Shown here piece after piece: positions 46,898 through 57,902 of a DNA stretch of 64,000 nucleotides (its first letter is position 1; every line of letters begins with the position of its first letter). Both the position numbers and the translations under genes were made by a program. The notes beneath the pieces were generated by a model that did not search any database, was not told where the DNA came from, and worked only from the letters and a program-made list of their open reading frames with translations. Origin of the DNA: Tolypocladium sp. Sup5 PDA-1 (taxonomy: Eukaryota; Ascomycota; Sordariomycetes; Hypocreales; Ophiocordycipitaceae); assembly GCA_000750105.3 (NCBI GenBank), contig JPHH03000008.1, positions 62,001 to 126,000 of the forward strand, given 5' to 3'.

Positions 46898-48744
46898 ATG
46901 GCCGGCGACGGAACTTCCAATACGGCTGAGCCACGAGTTGCCATTGTCGGGGGCGGCATTGTTGGAGCGATACTCACGCTGGGGCTGTTGCGGCAGAACA
47001 TCTCGGTGCGCGTGTATGAGCGGGCAGCTGGATTCCGGGAGATCGGCGCCGGCATGGCCTTTACGGCAGCCGCGCGACGCTGCAGTACGTATATCGTGGT
47101 ATGCTTCGTGCTTGTGTTGTATATTTCCCTCAGCGGCTTCTTCGGCGGCTTCCGTTGCTAGTACTCCCAAGTCAACAACGAACAGGAGGTTGAGATTCGG
47201 GGCGTGCTGCCGAAACCATTCCCGTCAAGCAGTCCCCTGCCAAGGGATGATACACGTAGGTGGCTGACAAAGTAGGACAGTGACGCTGATGGATCCGGCC
47301 ATCACTGAGGCCCTGAAGCGTTGCGGCGCGGTTTCGGTATCAGATGATGACAGCGACGACGATTACCTGCGCTGGATCGACGGCTACAACCAGCACCGGT
47401 CCGACGATCCGAGTTACCAGAAGCCGCTGGCTCAGATCGGCGGCAACGGCTTTCAGGGCTGTCGGCGAGACCAATTCCTTGAGGAGCTCTCCAAGAACAT
47501 CCCCGACGGGGTGATTGAGTTCCGCAAGCACCTGGAGTCCATCGAGGAGAGAGAGGACGGGACAATTGTGCTTGGCTTCGTCGATGGCACCACGGGCGAG
47601 GCTGATTCTGGTAAGTCCATCATCTTATCATGACTGCTCTCTACTCGCCGTATATCACTGACTAGAGCTCCCCCCTTTTCTCACGACAGTCATCGGCTGC
47701 GACGGCATCAAGTCGCGCGTCCGCCAACACCTCATAGGCCAGGACCACCCAGCCTCGTATCCCCAATACACGCACAAGGTCGCCTACCGGGGGCTCGTGC
47801 CCATGGACCGAGCCGTCGACGTGCTCGGGGAGTGGAAGGCGCACAACTTCCACCACCACGTCGGGCCGGGGGCGCACCTGACGCACTACCCGGTGGCCAA
47901 CGGCGCCGCGCTCAACGTGACCGTCTTCCTGTCCGACCCGGGCCCCTGGCCGGACCACACGGCCATGGTGGCCGCGGGCACGCGCGACGAAGTGGCCGCG
48001 GCCCTGCGCGGATGGCACCCGGCCGTCCTCGGCCTGGTTCAGCTGCTCCCGCACGAGCTGGTCAAGTGGGCTCTGTTCGACCTGGCCGAGTTCCCGGTAC
48101 CGCGATACAACGCCGGCCGTGTGTGCATTGCTGGTGATGCCGCACACGCGAGTAGCCCCCATCACGGTGCGGGCGCTTGCCTTGGGGTGAGCATTCGCGG
48201 TTCAGCTACTTGTTATATTTTGCCTGCGTACGGGACTGTTATGGCTAATGCTTCGTAAAAACAAATATAGGTCGAAGATGCCCTGTGTCTCAGTACACTC
48301 CTAGGCCAGGTCCGTGAGACGGCCCAAGTTGCTGCTGCTGGCACCCTTACCACCGCAACAAGGCTTGCCCTCGAGGCGGCGTTCGAGACTTTTGATGCCG
48401 TCCGTCGCACACGCACCCAATGGCTCGTCAACAGCAGTAGGCGGGCTTGCGACCTGTACCACCAGCCCGAGTGGGCGGATCCCACGCGCTGGATCAAGGC
48501 GGAGACATGCTTCGAGGAGCTTCGAGATCGCTCGTACAAGATTTGGAATTTTGATGCGGATGACATGGTGCGGCAGACAGTTGCCGAGTATAGCAAGAGA
48601 CTCGGGGAGGGTTCAAGTTGCAAGGTTCAGGGGTATGTGGACGGCACGGGCTCACAATCGTCCATGTTCGCGGACTTGGACAGTAAGGTCGGAACGACGG
48701 TCGCAGCGATTGCAGTCGATGGGCAAACACTAATTTCCGCATAA
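46898..48744 (+). CDS. tropB-like: TropB-like FAD monooxygenase (oxidative dearomatisation)
   Basis: A 495-residue flavoprotein in four exons: 46898-47084, 47281-47610, 47690-48186 and 48271-48744. The last exon has no internal ATG in its first part and is easy to miss. The FAD motif GGGIVG opens the protein, followed by GFREIGAGMAFTA, YLRWIDGY, CRRDQFLE, VIGCDGIKSRVRQHL and GDAAHASSPHHGAGAC, a close block-by-block match to TropB of stipitatic acid biosynthesis. The AYRGL arginine and THYPVAN tyrosine appear to correspond to the TropB residues that position substrate. TropB hydroxylates 3-methylorcinaldehyde to a dearomatised cyclohexadienone. The first intron (196 bp) is long for this locus. 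Compared with TropB there is an extra C-terminal tail of about 35 residues. It acts just after NR-PKS 2 and just before the TropC-like enzyme. Confidence 0.93.
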
Positions 48745-49449
48745 TTATACGCTTTTGAAGATACAAACTCGCAACTGTTGGACCTCACTAGTCTCCAAGC
48801 TGGGTAGCTGCGTATAAGAGAACAACGCCACAGCTACTGCCACTCCTAGCCTCTGGACTGACTGTGTGGATTGTAGCTTGTAACCAGAAAGACTATGGAG
48901 GCCTTTTAGGGATCCATCCGTTTCTCTTCAAGGGGCAATTTAGTCCCAACATGACGGACCTGAATCTTTGAGTCCTTCAGTGGTCTAGTTTTACTGTCAT
49001 AACTTCATGCTGCCTGCGGCCAAAAACGAGCGTTTGTTCAACACTTGCACAACACGTCATGCCATGGCACAATCTACGAATTAGATGAAGGTCATTATGG
49101 GTTCAGCGGAAAGTACCCACCCTGACTTCGCTTCGGTTCACGCGTCTACTCGGTTCCAAGCGTTTAGCCGTGCCGGGTTGTCAAGCGGGCGGTTTGAAGT
49201 CGTAGGCTTTGGTCCACAGGTTTAGGGTATTTATTTATTTTGTAGTGCCAATGGAGAAAGTAATATCGGCCTGACTGAGTTCCGCTGCTGACCTGGCAAT
49301 TCAAGGGGAAAGCACACAAGCGGTTTACCCTGTAGATATAAAGCACAGCACAGCGAGGAAACTGGATTTTTAAAAGATGAACCTGTCGTCCCGAGAAAAC
49401 TATTAGAATATCGGAACCTTGCGCCCGGTTTGCCAGACACAGAGCCGCA
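48745..49449. other. Intergenic region
   Basis: No gene is seen. It should contain the promoter of the FAD oxidase at 49450; a TATTTATTTATTTTG stretch near 49227 is the most AT-rich patch. Confidence 0.5.
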
Positions 49450-50862
49450 ATGAGGCCCACCGCTACCATCGCTAGCATCGTCTGCCTAGTAGGCTCCGTC
49501 GCGGCCTCTTCGAGGCTGTTTCAAGAAGCCTCATACGCCGCTGAACATGTCATCAAGCGCGACGTGGCCATTCTCGGCGGCGGTGCCACCGGAACATACG
49601 CCGGCGTTTACCTGGGCGACCTGAGCCAGTCTGTCGTCCTGATCGAGAAGAACGACTACCTGGGCGGACATACCAACACATATATCGATCCCGCCACCGG
49701 GACCCATATCGACTACGGTGTGCAGTTCTACCACAACGACTCAGTCACCCGGGCCTTTCACAAGCGTCTGGGCATCCCTCTCGCCGGGCCTTCTGCCTCA
49801 TCCAAAGTGTCCAAGTTGTTCGTGGACTTTTCTAAATCCGTCATGGTCGACAACTACACTGTGCCGCCCATCGGCCCCGACTATATCGACGAGTTCAACA
49901 AGTACCCGTACCTTGATGATGGCTTCTTCCTCCCGGACAATCTGCCCGAGGACCTGCTGCTGCCCTGGCCCGAGTACATCCGCAAGCACAACGTGTCCAA
50001 GTCCGCCCACGCCACCTTTCAGGGGCCCGGTCCCGCTGGTAGCCCGCTCAAGAGGCTATCGCTGTACCTCTTCAACTTTATCAACTCCGTAGTGATGAGC
50101 GAGCTGTCGGGCCACATCGTGCACAACGCAAACGGCGACAACGGCGAGATCTTTCGCAAGGCGCAGGCCGACATTGGCGCCGCCAACGTGTTGCTCAGCT
50201 CGACCATTGTCGCGGGAAGGCGCTCTAGTCGGGGCGTCGCGCTCGTCTTGTCGACACCGGAGGGCCGGAAGCTGGTCCTCGCCAAGCAGCTCGTCGTGGC
50301 CGCTCCGCCCCAGGCGGACAACCTGGCGCCGCTGGGGCTCGACAGGCGAGAAACTCGCATTCTGAGCCAGGTCGGCGGCTACCCCTTCTACGCGGGCCTG
50401 GCCAGCAACACGGGGCTCCCAGCAGAATTCACCTACAACAACGTGGGTGCCGACAGCGAGTTCCAGGTCCAGGAGCCGCCGTGCATGGTCGGCATCTCTC
50501 CCGCGCCCGCCGCCCCCGAACTCTTCTACTACACGTACAGCTCGCTTGAGCCGCTGACGCAGGCCGAGGTCGAGGCCGCCGCGGCCGGCAGCATCAAGAA
50601 GCTGCAAGTGGCTTTGCAGGCGAACGGTAGCGACACGAGCGCCGAGCCAACCTTTGTGGCATTTGCAGACCATTCCCCGTTCCACCTGGAGCAGAGCGCC
50701 GAGAGCATCAAGAATGGCTTCTACAAGGACATGTATGGCCTGCAGGGGTACAGGAACACTTGGTACATTGGGGCCTTGTTCGTGCTCAGCTCGAGTCAGT
50801 TGTGGAACAACACAGCAGCACTCCTGCCAGACATTGTGGCCGCTGCAAAAGCCACTCAATAG
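49450..50862 (+). CDS. Secreted FAD-dependent oxidase, beta-cyclopiazonate dehydrogenase-like
   Basis: A single-exon protein of 470 residues. It has a signal peptide (about 20 residues), a short propeptide-like segment, then DVAILGGGATGTYAG (FAD-binding, near residue 38), IEKNDYLGGHTNTY and DYGVQFYHN, all typical of the amine-oxidase-fold flavoproteins that include CpaO, the enzyme that oxidatively cyclises beta-cyclopiazonate. Related secreted enzymes occur widely in fungal clusters and often generate reactive iminium or quinone methide species. In a tropolone cluster, formation of an o-quinone methide by two-electron oxidation is an attractive but unproven role. Numerous NxT/S sites fit the secretory route. 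It lies on the same strand as the TropB-like gene, 705 bp downstream. Confidence 0.85.
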   Translation: MRPTATIASIVCLVGSVAASSRLFQEASYAAEHVIKRDVAILGGGATGTYAGVYLGDLSQSVVLIEKNDYLGGHTNTYIDPATGTHIDYGVQFYHNDSVTRAFHKRLGIPLAGPSASSKVSKLFVDFSKSVMVDNYTVPPIGPDYIDEFNKYPYLDDGFFLPDNLPEDLLLPWPEYIRKHNVSKSAHATFQGPGPAGSPLKRLSLYLFNFINSVVMSELSGHIVHNANGDNGEIFRKAQADIGAANVLLSSTIVAGRRSSRGVALVLSTPEGRKLVLAKQLVVAAPPQADNLAPLGLDRRETRILSQVGGYPFYAGLASNTGLPAEFTYNNVGADSEFQVQEPPCMVGISPAPAAPELFYYTYSSLEPLTQAEVEAAAAGSIKKLQVALQANGSDTSAEPTFVAFADHSPFHLEQSAESIKNGFYKDMYGLQGYRNTWYIGALFVLSSSQLWNNTAALLPDIVAAAKATQ

Positions 50863-51200
50863 ATATGCAATAGGGAGAGTCATATATACAGGGAAACAAA
50901 CACAGCTACTATGCCTTGAAATAATAACTTCCGAGTCCACCGTATGACAATTGTGTGCGAGGTCAGGTGGCCTTTTTGACATACAGTCACGCACTCAGGG
51001 GTGTAGATTGTACAGCCAACTCATCTTGAATGTCCGGTAACATGTCTGGGATTTCCAAACTCCATCATCATCCATTACATAAAGATCTTTGCTAACGTCG
51101 TTTCAAAAGGGACGAAATGAACTTGGAAACAATATTAATGAATATATAATTCCAGAATGCATGATATGGTGAATCTCTAACTCGGGTACCCCTAAAGCCA
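50863..51200. other. Convergent intergenic region
   Basis: A short AT-rich 3' space between the FAD oxidase and the third regulator. Nothing else was seen. Confidence 0.6.
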
Positions 51201-53319
51201 CTAGACGATGTTCTCAAAGCATCGAAACCCCGGCATCACATCAGCAATTCCATTGAGCTGCTGAGAAAGCGCCTCTCCCAGCTTGCCATTGGTTCCAAAC
51301 ATTTCGCCACAGAGCGAGAGCGGTATGGGCATGAGAGGATGTAACTACGACACCGTAAGCACTTCCGTTACACGAATGGAACTACGAAGGGCAACGAGGC
51401 GGGTTAAACTTCTTACCTTCCAGCAATTCAACTCTGCTACCTTCCTCGCAAGACCGACCATGTCCTGCGCAGCCGCAGTCGAGAGCTTCGCATAGTCCAT
51501 GGCAATGGCACGCTTCTCGTCCGCCGGGGCACTGACGGAGTCCATGGTCTGTTGCAGGCACAACACAACCGCACGCCACATCATGGCAATGAAGAGCTGC
51601 ATGGGACAGTTCTCGTGGCCGTCAAGCGGGCAGCTGCGCGAGAAGGCGTCCATGCGGTGCCTCACGAGGGCGTCTAGCCACACGTGCCGGTCCCAGAAGT
51701 TGGACGGCCCGCCGTCTGCGGGGGGGTACATGCTACTGTGAACGGAAGACTGTTGATGCCGGTGTGAGAGCGCACGCCCGGCTGTCTCCGCTACCAATAT
51801 GCACTCGGTGAATTCCGAGTTGGCCACCTGCCTCGTGCCGTCGTCAGCAGCATCGGAGAGGAGGCCGCTGACCGCCCCCGGCTGGCTGTTTTGGAAGTCG
51901 GCTTCGGAAGCCGGGAGACGGACCTGGGCTGTGACCTGGCCAGGTCGTGAGCTTTTGAGCATATGGGCCTCGAAAGAGGAGAAGGGGAGGAAGGGGTTTG
52001 AGTACATGTAGCAAATCCACTTATACGCACCTGCTCATTGAGAGTCGGAGCCGAACCATTGCGCAAGCTAATGAAGCGGTCCAGGCAATACGCCATCCAA
52101 AGCGTCCTCCTCTTGAGCTCTGACTCGACGCAGTCTATCTGCAATAGCGTGGAGTCCGAGTCGTCCGCGTCACGGAGCCACTGCTTATCCAGCTGTATAA
52201 TACGAAACGCGCGGCCAGCAGTGATCCATCCTCGCCGAAAGCCGACACACCTAAGCTCGTAGATGGCTAACAGAATCCATGCTTGCACCTGCTCCACTTC
52301 GGCCGACGATGGCGCCGGGCTCGTCGGGCTCTGAAGATCCAGCGCCTCCAGCGCTTCGCGGGCCTGCTGGTACAGCGATTCGCGGAAGCTGAGGTAGTTT
52401 GCCGACCCAGCTGCCGCGAGCGTCCAGACGGCGTATTGTAATGCCGTCTGTGACGCGGTTCTTCCTGGCAGCTGGCGCCACGAGAGACATCGCTGCCGGT
52501 GGAGGATGGGAATGAAGTTGTGTATCCTGTCAAAGTACAGTTGGTCTCTGCAGGAAGTTAGACAAGCTTCTATAAAAGACAGTAAGGGGAGTCGTATTCT
52601 TGTTTCGTGTAAATCCACTTTGGGTGAAGAAAGGATCGCTGAACATACAGGTCTGCCTGCATCAAGCTCGAGATGGAAGGCTCGCATCTCTCATGGGGGT
52701 TGGAGCCCGCGAGCATGGCAGTTGCTTGAACTTCATTAAGCATGGCCATCTCCTCGCAGCTGGCGGTTTCAATCCCGGGTGGCGTGCCCGTGGATACCGT
52801 CGTCCCAATGGAACCACCATCTAGCGATGACGTTGCGGACGAGCTGGGATCAAATACGGGGCTCATACCGCTGTCCTCTACGGACAAGGGGAAACTCCAC
52901 GGGAAGTTGATCTCGTCCATCATGGTTATGTTTTCGTCCGAGGTCAAGGCCGGGGACAGCATCCCGCTTCGGGGTTGCTGTTGCTCCAACAGTGTCCCCT
53001 CGAGTGCCGCTGATACATGTACAATGTCAGCAATACCCTCAGTGCCAACGATCTGACACTTGATACATCAGCAACTCGTGGAATTAGACAGCCACTCACA
53101 TAGCCGTGCCTGTATTGTCTTGAGGTAGCCCCGTTTAGGACCCCGTGGCGGCCGAGCGACCGGGACCCGGCAGGTCAGGCCAGAAACCTTGCATAGGCCA
53201 CACTGCGGCTCGGCTCGGTCGCATCTTAATTTGCGGCGGCGGCATTCCTCACAGGCGGTTCCGGGCTTCTGTCGTTTCTGCCTTTTTGGTGCCTCAGACG
53301 ATGTCTGCAGTTCTGTCAT
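51201..53319 (-). CDS. Zn(II)2Cys6 transcription factor with fungal-trans domain
   Basis: A 582-residue regulator in five exons on the minus strand: 53319-53100, 53009-52649, 52547-52031, 51923-51417 and 51344-51201. CEECRRRKLRC...CGLCKVSGLTC (residues about 23-50) is the binuclear zinc cluster, preceded by a basic KRQKRQK patch. The fungal-specific transcription-factor domain follows, with helices around YFDRIHNFIPILHR, WITAGRAFRIIQ and RRTLWMAYCLDRF, the hallmark region of this domain. The fourth intron restores the reading NEQVRLPASE, which supports the model. Introns 1 and 4 each contain a TACATGTA palindrome. It is probably the regulator of the tropolone half of the cluster, as it lies between the FAD oxidase and the dehydrogenase genes; this is inference from position. 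Confidence 0.87.
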
Positions 53320-54386
53320 GATTTTTGTCGCTTGGTTCTACCGTCGGCTACAACTATACTGGCCCAGGCGACGTGCCGCATGTATTTGTATGCGTGTATT
53401 AGAAGGTAGAGCTACTTGTCTCGTGGAATTGCACACTAGACAGAAAGTTCCTCTGTATCCTTTCAACTTGAAGGTAAATGGTTACTGGAGTGTTATTCAG
53501 GTATCTCTAGCCTTGCGTTCCATAAACACTGGAACCAGGGAAAATGGCCATGGATCCACAAAGCGTCTCTGCCAGTGACAGAGAGATTTAGAATGTGCCG
53601 CCGCTGCGGGGTTGAATCAGGCGGCATGATGATGATTATAATACTTGATAGTCTCGGCGATTAAAAAAAAGGCCAAATATTACACGCATAGATACAAGGC
53701 GAGAATAGTTTCCGGAGCAAGAACCAACCAATCCAGAACTTATATTACTAATGCCTCTATAATAAACAACAATTCTTGTGGATAAGGCTCGTATGTGTAG
53801 TTGGCGAGCGGGCCCTTGAAGCAGCTGCATTCTTCGAACGGCTTTCGGGATTCGAATGACTGGCCTACCGCACAAGGCATCAGTTTGACCACCATAATCA
53901 TGCGTGACAGCAAAATTCCTCCCTTCTTTTCGGCAACAGGGCCAGACGTCAATCACGCCTTGGCTCAAGCCGAGTAAGACCTAGAACATTGTCAAACTCC
54001 GTAGCAGTACTGAGAAGCTGCATTGATGGTCGTGAGCGTCCCGCGCGTCCGAGGCGCCATCCGGAAACCGTGAGAACTGAATATGATGTCGAACAGATCT
54101 AATAAAATTGCCAAGGCAAAATGATGGAAATGTGAATATATAAAAATTTGATCAAACCATTGGCGTTTGCTCATGTCAGCGCTGGCGCGAATCGGAGACA
54201 TTGATTGTCGGCTCTGGCGGGTCGGCGCTTGACAACGAACCGAATGTTGGCCGCGTGATCCTTCTTATCTATTACCAATAAGTATATTACTATACAGATC
54301 AAGATTCTTTGCTACACATGAGATGCCTTGGGCTAAACGCAGCGCTGCAGAAACACACCATCCCATTTCTCACACGCGTCCCAACC
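53320..54386. other. Divergent promoter region, regulator / dehydrogenase
   Basis: About 1.07 kb with no supportable gene. It is AT-rich around 53640-54300 and should hold the promoters of the regulator and of the short-chain dehydrogenase. Confidence 0.5.
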
Positions 54387-55341
54387 ATGCCGTCTGTCGG
54401 GTCTAAGAGCCTCGTGCTCATCACTGGAGCAAACACTGGCCTGGGTAAGGCTACATGGCCCAAACACACTTCAAGCTCGGTTTATTTAACTTTCTCATCA
54501 CAGGGTTCGAGATCGCGAAAGCTCTTTTCGCCCGTTCAGGCCACTATCACATCCTCATCGGCTGCCGCGGCGATGTCAACCGCGCAAGCGACGCCATATC
54601 CAAGCTGAAGCAGATCTCACCCAGCAGCGCTTCCACGGCGGAGCCGCTCTCCATCGACATCTCATCGGATGAGTCCATCGCGGCAGCCTTCGAGGAAGTC
54701 CAAGAAAGATTCGGCTACATCGATATCCTGATCAACAATGCCGGTATGCCCTCATTTAACCCCCTTTTCTTGAACGAAAAGCTCACCTTCCAACAGGCGC
54801 AGACTTCGACACAGCCATCACCTCCGGCCGCCTCACCAAGCGCGAGGGCTGGAACCAGAGCTGGGACGTCAATGTCATTGGCACTCACATCTTCACTGAG
54901 ACCTTCGCGCCGCTCCTGCTAGCGTCCAAGTCTCACGACCCCCGTCTGCTCTTCATAACAAGCGGCCTGTCTTCCATCAGCGAGAACGCCAGCGGTGCCA
55001 GTCCGCGCTACACCCTCCCGCCGGTCGGGTGGCCGAAGCCGAGAAATCCGTTTGTGTATCTCGCCTACCGTTCGAGCAAGTGCGGGTTAAATATGATAGC
55101 GACGGAATGGGCGCGCGTCTTGCGCAACGATGGCGTGAAAGTGTTCAACGTCTCGCCGGGATTCCTACATACGGGCCTGAGCACTGATCGTCCTAGCGGG
55201 GAAGCCAAGGATACGAAAGCTATGGGGGCTATTGATCCGGCCATTGGAGCCGGCTTCTGTGCGGATGTGGTTGAGGGTACGAGAGACGAGCAGGCCTGGC
55301 CGCCAAATGTTATGAGAAGGACTATGGTGCAGCCATGGTAG
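54387..55341 (+). CDS. Short-chain dehydrogenase/reductase
   Basis: A 280-residue classical SDR in three exons: 54387-54444, 54504-54743 and 54797-55341. The first intron falls inside the cofactor motif (TGANTGLG, then F-E-I-A-K), and the second falls after NNAG. The catalytic tyrosine and lysine are in AYRSSK, and ITSG supplies the conserved serine. After NNAG the sequence GADFD and the long loop SISENASG with PPVG are typical of fungal carbonyl-reductase-like SDRs. It would interconvert an alcohol and a ketone or aldehyde with NAD(P)H. In the pathway it could adjust the oxidation level of the tropolone aldehyde, or of a coupled product; the substrate is not predictable. Confidence 0.9.
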
Positions 55342-56145
55342 AGGATTGCCTTTGACAGGGTGGTGGAACTCGGGAGTTGTGAGTGTTTCTACCGATTTCG
55401 GGAGCATTTTGTAATACCATCAAAGCTCCGGAAAAGCAGGTCGCTTTAGAGACGGGGGCAATAACATCGCTTGAAGTTATGGGACAAGACCCGAGCAGAG
55501 AGGATGGGCTGTATTCAATGTCGGTTGTCCATTCCATGTTTTACGTCGCACAAGTCGTGTACATGAAACGCCTCAAATACAAAACACGCAATACCTTCTA
55601 CGTAACATTGTACTTTTTATAAAAGGGGATAAAATGAGGCTGTGTCGGGCTGTATCTTATCTTTGTCGACTGATGTCCTTCATGGTGTTGGCCGTTGCTC
55701 TATTGAAGCCCTGGTTGCCGCCACCGTATCGGCCACTTCAGATCATCGCACTCCTGCTGAGATTCATGTTTTGTGGAGCTGCGGTTCGGGGTTTCTCAGC
55801 TCCAAGAGGCTACATCCGGGATTTAAAGTCCCCGAGAGAGCTGCAGAAAGGCCTGATCATGATTGGGTTGCTGACCGGCAGGATTCGACACACCCAGGGT
55901 CGACTTTGCAGAGCCGTCATAGGTACCCTTGGCATTGGCAAGTCATAGTCCACGCTGTTGCCTTGTGGACTGATATCATGCTCCTTTCCCCGGACAAGCC
56001 GGATGCTGACCCGTCCTGATCGTATAAAACAGTGCGTTCGAAACGTGGTTGTGCAGAGTTTAGCGCCAGAGGAGCAGCCCAAAGCCTCAAACTGATCAAT
56101 ACTAGACCTCGCAAATCATCTGCAAACCGCACATAAGCAGACAAA
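55342..56145. promoter_or_regulatory. Intergenic region with TATA promoter of TropC-like gene
   Basis: No supportable gene is seen. TATAAAA at 56023-56029 lies about 120 bp upstream of the ATG at 56146 and is the likely core promoter of the dioxygenase. Confidence 0.5.
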
Positions 56146-57365
56146 ATGGGCAGCAACTACGGTACAGGCGCCGCGGCTATCCCAACGGTCGACATCAGCG
56201 CGTTTCTGTCGACCACGGCGTCGGAGAAGGAGCGCCAGGCCGTCATCGAGGGTGTGAGCAACGCCTGTCACACGTATGGCTTCTTCAACCTCGTCGGTCA
56301 TGGCATCCCGCAAGACGTCATGCGCCAGGCCTTTGTGTGCAACAAGATGTTCTTCGAGCTGCCCCAAGACAAGAAGATGGAGGTTCGTATCAGCAAGTCG
56401 GTCGGCCGCTCGTTCAGGGGCTACGAGCCCCCTGGCATCCAGACTCACCATGAGGGCCTGCTGCCCGACACTAAGGAGGTATGGAGACTCCCTTTTCGAG
56501 ACTCTTGAACTAGACCCCATAGATCTGTTCAATCGTAACGACATGGATAATGACTGGGACCCTAGACTTTCATGGTCGGGAGAGAGGTCCCGGAAGATGA
56601 CCCGGACTGCGGCTCCTTCTCCACAGGGCCGAACTTGTGGCCCTCGAGCCTCTCGAAGGAGAAGTTCCAAGACCTCATCATGGATTATCAGAGCAGGATG
56701 CTAGCTCTTGTCAAAAACATCCTCGACATTCTGGCCCTTGGTCTCCCCAAGGCATGGGAGTGCCCGCCTAACGTATTCGACTCGCTGCTCGAAAAACCGT
56801 CGATTCCGATGCGGTTCTTGCACTATGCCCCAGTGCAAGCCACGGATCCTCGCCAGTTTGGAGGTGTGTCTATCCAATAGTTGCCCTAGGTGCTCCTATC
56901 CCATCTATGGTTCCCATCAGTACAGCTACAAAGTCCATGTCATCCCTGATCTGTACTTACCAGTAAATGTCTTCTTTAGTCGCCGATCACACCGACTTCG
57001 GGTGCGTGTCCATCCTGCTGCAGGAACCTGGCACCAAGGGCCTCGAAGTGTTCTACCCGCCATCGGAGACGTGGGTGCCGGTGCCGGTGGTCTCGCACGG
57101 CTACGTTATTAACATGGGTGACATGATGGAAAAGTACACTGGCGGCTACTACCGCAGCGCCCGCCACCGCGTGTTGACCAACAAGGACAAGCACCGCCAC
57201 AGCATTGCCTTCTTCCTCAACGGCAACCTGAAGCTGAACGCCAAGGCTCTGGATGGCTCTGGTGCCGAAACTGTTGTGGGCGAACATATCCGGCAGAGAC
57301 TGATTGAAACCATGGGCGATACGGGCAAGTTGCTTAAGCGAGAGGTAGCAACCGCTCCGAGCTAA
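56146..57365 (+). CDS. tropC-like: TropC-like Fe(II)/2-oxoglutarate dioxygenase (ring expansion)
   Basis: A 338-residue non-haem iron enzyme in three exons: 56146-56478, 56566-56863 and 56980-57365. The N-terminal DIOX_N part reads IPTVDIS and GFFNLVGHGIP. RGYEPPG, DTKETFMVGREVPE (restored across the first intron) and GPNLWPSSL follow. The iron ligands are His and Asp of ADHTDFG and the distal His of SARHRV; the R-x-S pair binding 2-oxoglutarate is in RHSIAFF. The overall block order matches TropC, which abstracts hydrogen from the methyl group of the TropB product and drives radical ring expansion to a tropolone (stipitaldehyde). Its presence is the strongest single reason to call this a tropolone cluster, since TropA- and TropB-like enzymes alone also occur in other pathways. 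It is the rightmost clear cluster gene. Confidence 0.93.
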
Positions 57366-57902
57366 ACAGGCAACCTGTTAATTAGTGTCAGTTGCCCTAA
57401 TAGGCTCTAGTAAGATGATGACTTACTTGCATATCGAATGAGGGCCTTCTGGAATAGGGGATGCATGTATGCGACGTGCTCCAGACAGCCCCTTTACAGG
57501 GTAGTACCATTATACCAACAGTGCTTATACTCACTCATAAAATATAACAAAGGCATTATGAATTCGTATGTCTGCTACTATAGAGATAAACCCCGCCTTG
57601 GTTTAACAATGCCTTTTAAAATTTGTAGGACTTATAAGACTACTCTTTTTAATATCCTCCTTTTACATATCACTCTCTTGGTCATGTGATGCTCCATCGG
57701 GTACGCGTTTGCACTAGCCACAAGCCACCAGCCTCACCAGTCACCACTACTCCGTACGGCGCCAACGACCACGAATCACATCTCGCGAGACATCGCATCA
57801 TCCTCTGTCTTACGACAAATTCCAAAAACCCTCCATTATGCAATGACTTGACGGCATCCCGGTGATGATTGATGATTTTCGGTGGACGACACTCTCTTGA
57901 CG
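57366..57902. other. Cluster / housekeeping boundary
   Basis: No gene is seen. It contains an AT-rich patch at 57520-57680 and a TACTCCGTA 9-mer at 57748-57756. Content changes here from pathway genes to conserved cellular genes, so I place the right cluster edge in this gap. Confidence 0.5.

Noticed and set aside
50056..50994. 312-residue open frame on the minus strand
   Set aside because: It is wholly antisense to most of the well-supported FAD oxidase gene and has no recognisable motif; it is a composition artefact.
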